Part shown: piece by piece, positions 5,780-6,243 of the stretch | Position numbering within the stretch: the stretch's first letter is position 1 | How the letters are laid out: every line of letters starts with the position of its first letter | Origin: Pelagibacteraceae bacterium TMED259 | Lineage (GTDB): Bacteria; Pseudomonadota; Alphaproteobacteria; HIMB59 | Assembly: GCA_002169365.1 (NCBI GenBank) | Contig: NHLE01000033.1 | Span: 1-6,243, forward strand | Direction of reading: 5' to 3' | DNA length: 6,243 nucleotides | Made by a program: the position numbers and the translations under genes | Notes under the pieces: generated by a model | Seen by the model: the letters and a program-made list of their open reading frames with translations, nothing else | Database searches by the model: none | Told to the model about the DNA's origin: nothing

Positions 5780-6243
5780 ATGGTTAATTATACTTTAGCA
5801 TTTGCTTCCAGTCTTGATGGTTTTATTGCCAGGCATAGCAATGATAACCCTTTTGAGTGGACTTCTAAAAATGATCAAGATCACTTAAAAAATCTTATAA
5901 ATCAACATGAATGGCAGGTTATGGGTAGAAAAACTCACGAATTAAACCCTAATGATACAAGGAAAAGAATAGTTTTTTCTCGTCAGTTTAAAAAAATTGA
6001 ATTAATTAAAAAGGATATCCCTAATCAGTTCTATTTTAATCCTGATAAACATCAGTGGAATGAATTTGAGAATATTTGCACTACAGATGTTTTGATATTA
6101 GGTGGGACCAAGATTCATGATTTTTTTTTATACGCTGATTTGATTAATAAAATTTATATAACTATTGAACCCATTCATTTTAAGTCAGGTGTTCCTGCAT
6201 TTTCTTACATTAATTTTAAAGATTTAATCCCTTTTTTCAGTCA
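5780..6243 (+). CDS. RibD C-terminal / dihydrofolate-reductase-fold reductase, 3' end missing
   Basis: Translated from the ATG at 5780, 154 codons are open to the window edge; an in-frame TAA at 5756 excludes a longer start. The protein has the RibD_C/DHFR-like layout: a first strand YTLAFASSLDGFIA (4-17), a FEWTSKNDQDHL segment (25-36), MGRKTHE (48-54, the usual MGRKTYE), then the NADPH-binding DVLILGGTKIHDFFL (103-117) and INKIYITIEPIHF (122-134). Members reduce NADPH-dependent pterin- or riboflavin-precursor substrates. Sequence alone does not tell whether this is a true dihydrofolate reductase or a RibD-like or orphan reductase. The usual GxG after the last strand (PxxxGxGxPLF) is replaced by HFKSGVPAF. 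Divergent from the permease operon across 44 bases; no Shine-Dalgarno sequence. Confidence 0.82.
   Translation, partial: MVNYTLAFASSLDGFIARHSNDNPFEWTSKNDQDHLKNLINQHEWQVMGRKTHELNPNDTRKRIVFSRQFKKIELIKKDIPNQFYFNPDKHQWNEFENICTTDVLILGGTKIHDFFLYADLINKIYITIEPIHFKSGVPAFSYINFKDLIPFFS
5787..5815 (-). promoter_or_regulatory. Candidate promoter of the six-gene operon
   Basis: The minus strand reads a perfect TATAAT at 5792-5787, with AAGACT (5815-5810, a 3/6 match sharing the GAC core of TTGACA) 17 bases upstream. Transcription would start near 5780, leaving a leader of about 45 bases before the permease ATG. It lies inside the first 12 codons of the divergent gene. The -10 is good and the -35 is poor. 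Confidence 0.4.

Overview
The window is a compact, very AT-rich piece of bacterial chromosome (roughly 30% G+C by eye). It is almost entirely coding. The genes point to a streamlined, probably marine or host-restricted alphaproteobacterium: the pdxH / fabI / aroC neighbourhood, a PyrE of the alphaproteobacterial type, and an Alph_Pro_TM (TIGR02186-like) protein, a family I recall as essentially restricted to that class. A SAR11-like or other AT-rich planktonic lineage would fit, but no marker here fixes the clade.

Left part (1-2484): fabI (enoyl-ACP reductase) and aroC (chorismate synthase, cut by the window edge) run leftward, 8 bases apart. pdxH (pyridoxamine 5'-phosphate oxidase) runs rightward from a 31-base divergent spacer. 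That spacer holds a perfect TATAAT whose reverse complement overlaps a good -10 for fabI, and pdxH is probably translated from a nearly leaderless mRNA.

Middle and right part (2481-5735, all minus strand): six genes without one intergenic base, in transcription order TauE/SafE permease, Alph_Pro_TM protein, universal stress protein (Usp), a 47-residue DUF2256 zinc-ribbon protein, pyrE, and a HxGH nucleotidyltransferase. The first three look like a transport module: permease, membrane-anchored periplasmic partner, and soluble nucleotide-binding regulator. The DUF2256 gene is the main oddity. It is in frame with usp, directly follows usp's TAG stop, has no ATG/GTG/TTG, and seems to start at CTG. 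Its 3' end overlaps pyrE by 40 bases.

Far right (5780-6243): a RibD_C/dihydrofolate-reductase-fold gene begins on the plus strand, divergent from the operon, and leaves the window. The best -10 for the long operon lies just inside this gene's coding sequence.

I found no tRNA, rRNA, insertion sequence, CRISPR array or phage gene. No intergenic stretch exceeds 50 bases.
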